Assembly (NCBI GenBank): GCA_030038695.1
Contig: JASHSN010000275.1
Coordinates: 1 to 6,239 of the forward strand
DNA from: Nitrososphaeraceae archaeon
Lineage (GTDB): Archaea; Thermoproteota; Nitrososphaeria; Nitrososphaerales; Nitrososphaeraceae
Direction: 5' to 3'
DNA length: 6,239 nt
Shown here: piece after piece, positions 6,118-6,239 of the stretch
Layout: the number at the start of each line of letters is the position of its first letter
Numbering within the stretch: position 1 is the first letter of the stretch
The notes under the pieces: model-generated
What the model was told of the DNA's origin: nothing
What the model saw: only the letters and a program-made list of their open reading frames with translations
Databases searched by the model: none
Program-made: the position numbers and the translations under genes

Positions 6118-6208
6118 GATCGACGATAGGTCCGGAACGCGTTTAAGTGATGTCCTTTATGAATTATATGAACACTACTTACTGGGAGATTGAATAGGAC
6201 AAAGTTGG

Positions 6209-6224
6209 CAAATATATATACATA
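6209..6224 (+). promoter_or_regulatory. TATA-rich promoter candidate at the right edge
   Basis: CAAATATATATACATA lies 13-27 bases before an ATG at 6236-6238, the last complete codon of the window. The left half of the box is centred about 24 bases before that ATG. A plus-strand gene probably starts there or just beyond, but its sequence is not visible. Confidence 0.3.
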
Positions 6225-6239
6225 TACCTTGAAAAATGT

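Larger units (their letters stand above)
5802..6239. other. 438-base stretch without a clear gene
   Basis: The left part holds the minus-strand promoter of the VTT gene. The middle (about 5891-6003) holds a weak TATA-like sequence, a 22-codon ORF at 5929-5997 with a CKSC motif and a run of six T just after its stop; this could be a very small gene, an RNA or nothing. The right part holds an AT-rich dyad at 6094-6117 and a TATA-rich end that may drive a gene beyond the window. I see no tRNA, rRNA or insertion-sequence ends. Confidence 0.5.

Overview
The window reads as a chromosomal stretch of an ammonia-oxidising archaeon of the Nitrososphaerota (Thaumarchaeota), most likely of the soil Nitrososphaerales. 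This is inferred from four things: the gene set (an archaeal PIN-domain ATPase and an orphan protein resembling a family abundant in this phylum), AT-rich TATA boxes about 26 bases upstream of start codons, starts without Shine-Dalgarno sites, and use of TTG starts. I see no mobile element, CRISPR array, tRNA or rRNA. Most of the window is housekeeping, and I found no convincing new multi-gene system.

Layout. Positions 1-406 (minus) hold the N-terminal PIN domain of a PIN/ATPase protein that runs off the left edge. It diverges from a short-chain dehydrogenase/reductase at 585-1343 (plus). That gene converges on a 142-residue orphan protein at 1388-1816 (minus). A 212-base divergent spacer with a perfect 9-bp inverted repeat leads to purK (2029-3276) and purE (3300-3809), both plus. 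An HtrA-type membrane-anchored serine protease follows at 3974-5131 (plus). It converges on a small VTT/DedA-like membrane protein at 5304-5801 (minus). The last 438 bases hold no clear gene, but they contain promoter-like TATA sequences, an AT-rich dyad and one very small ORF.

How the genes work together. Only purK and purE clearly form a functional unit. PurK makes N5-carboxyaminoimidazole ribonucleotide from AIR, ATP and bicarbonate, and PurE rearranges it to CAIR in de novo purine synthesis. The other genes have their own promoters and unrelated roles: RNA or ATPase function, redox metabolism, envelope protein quality control and membrane transport or lipid scrambling.

The most interesting anomaly is the start of purE. 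The conserved first beta strand of PurE is encoded upstream of the only ATG, overlapping the end of purK. No ATG, GTG or TTG is available there, but a good Shine-Dalgarno sequence sits six bases before an in-frame TTA.
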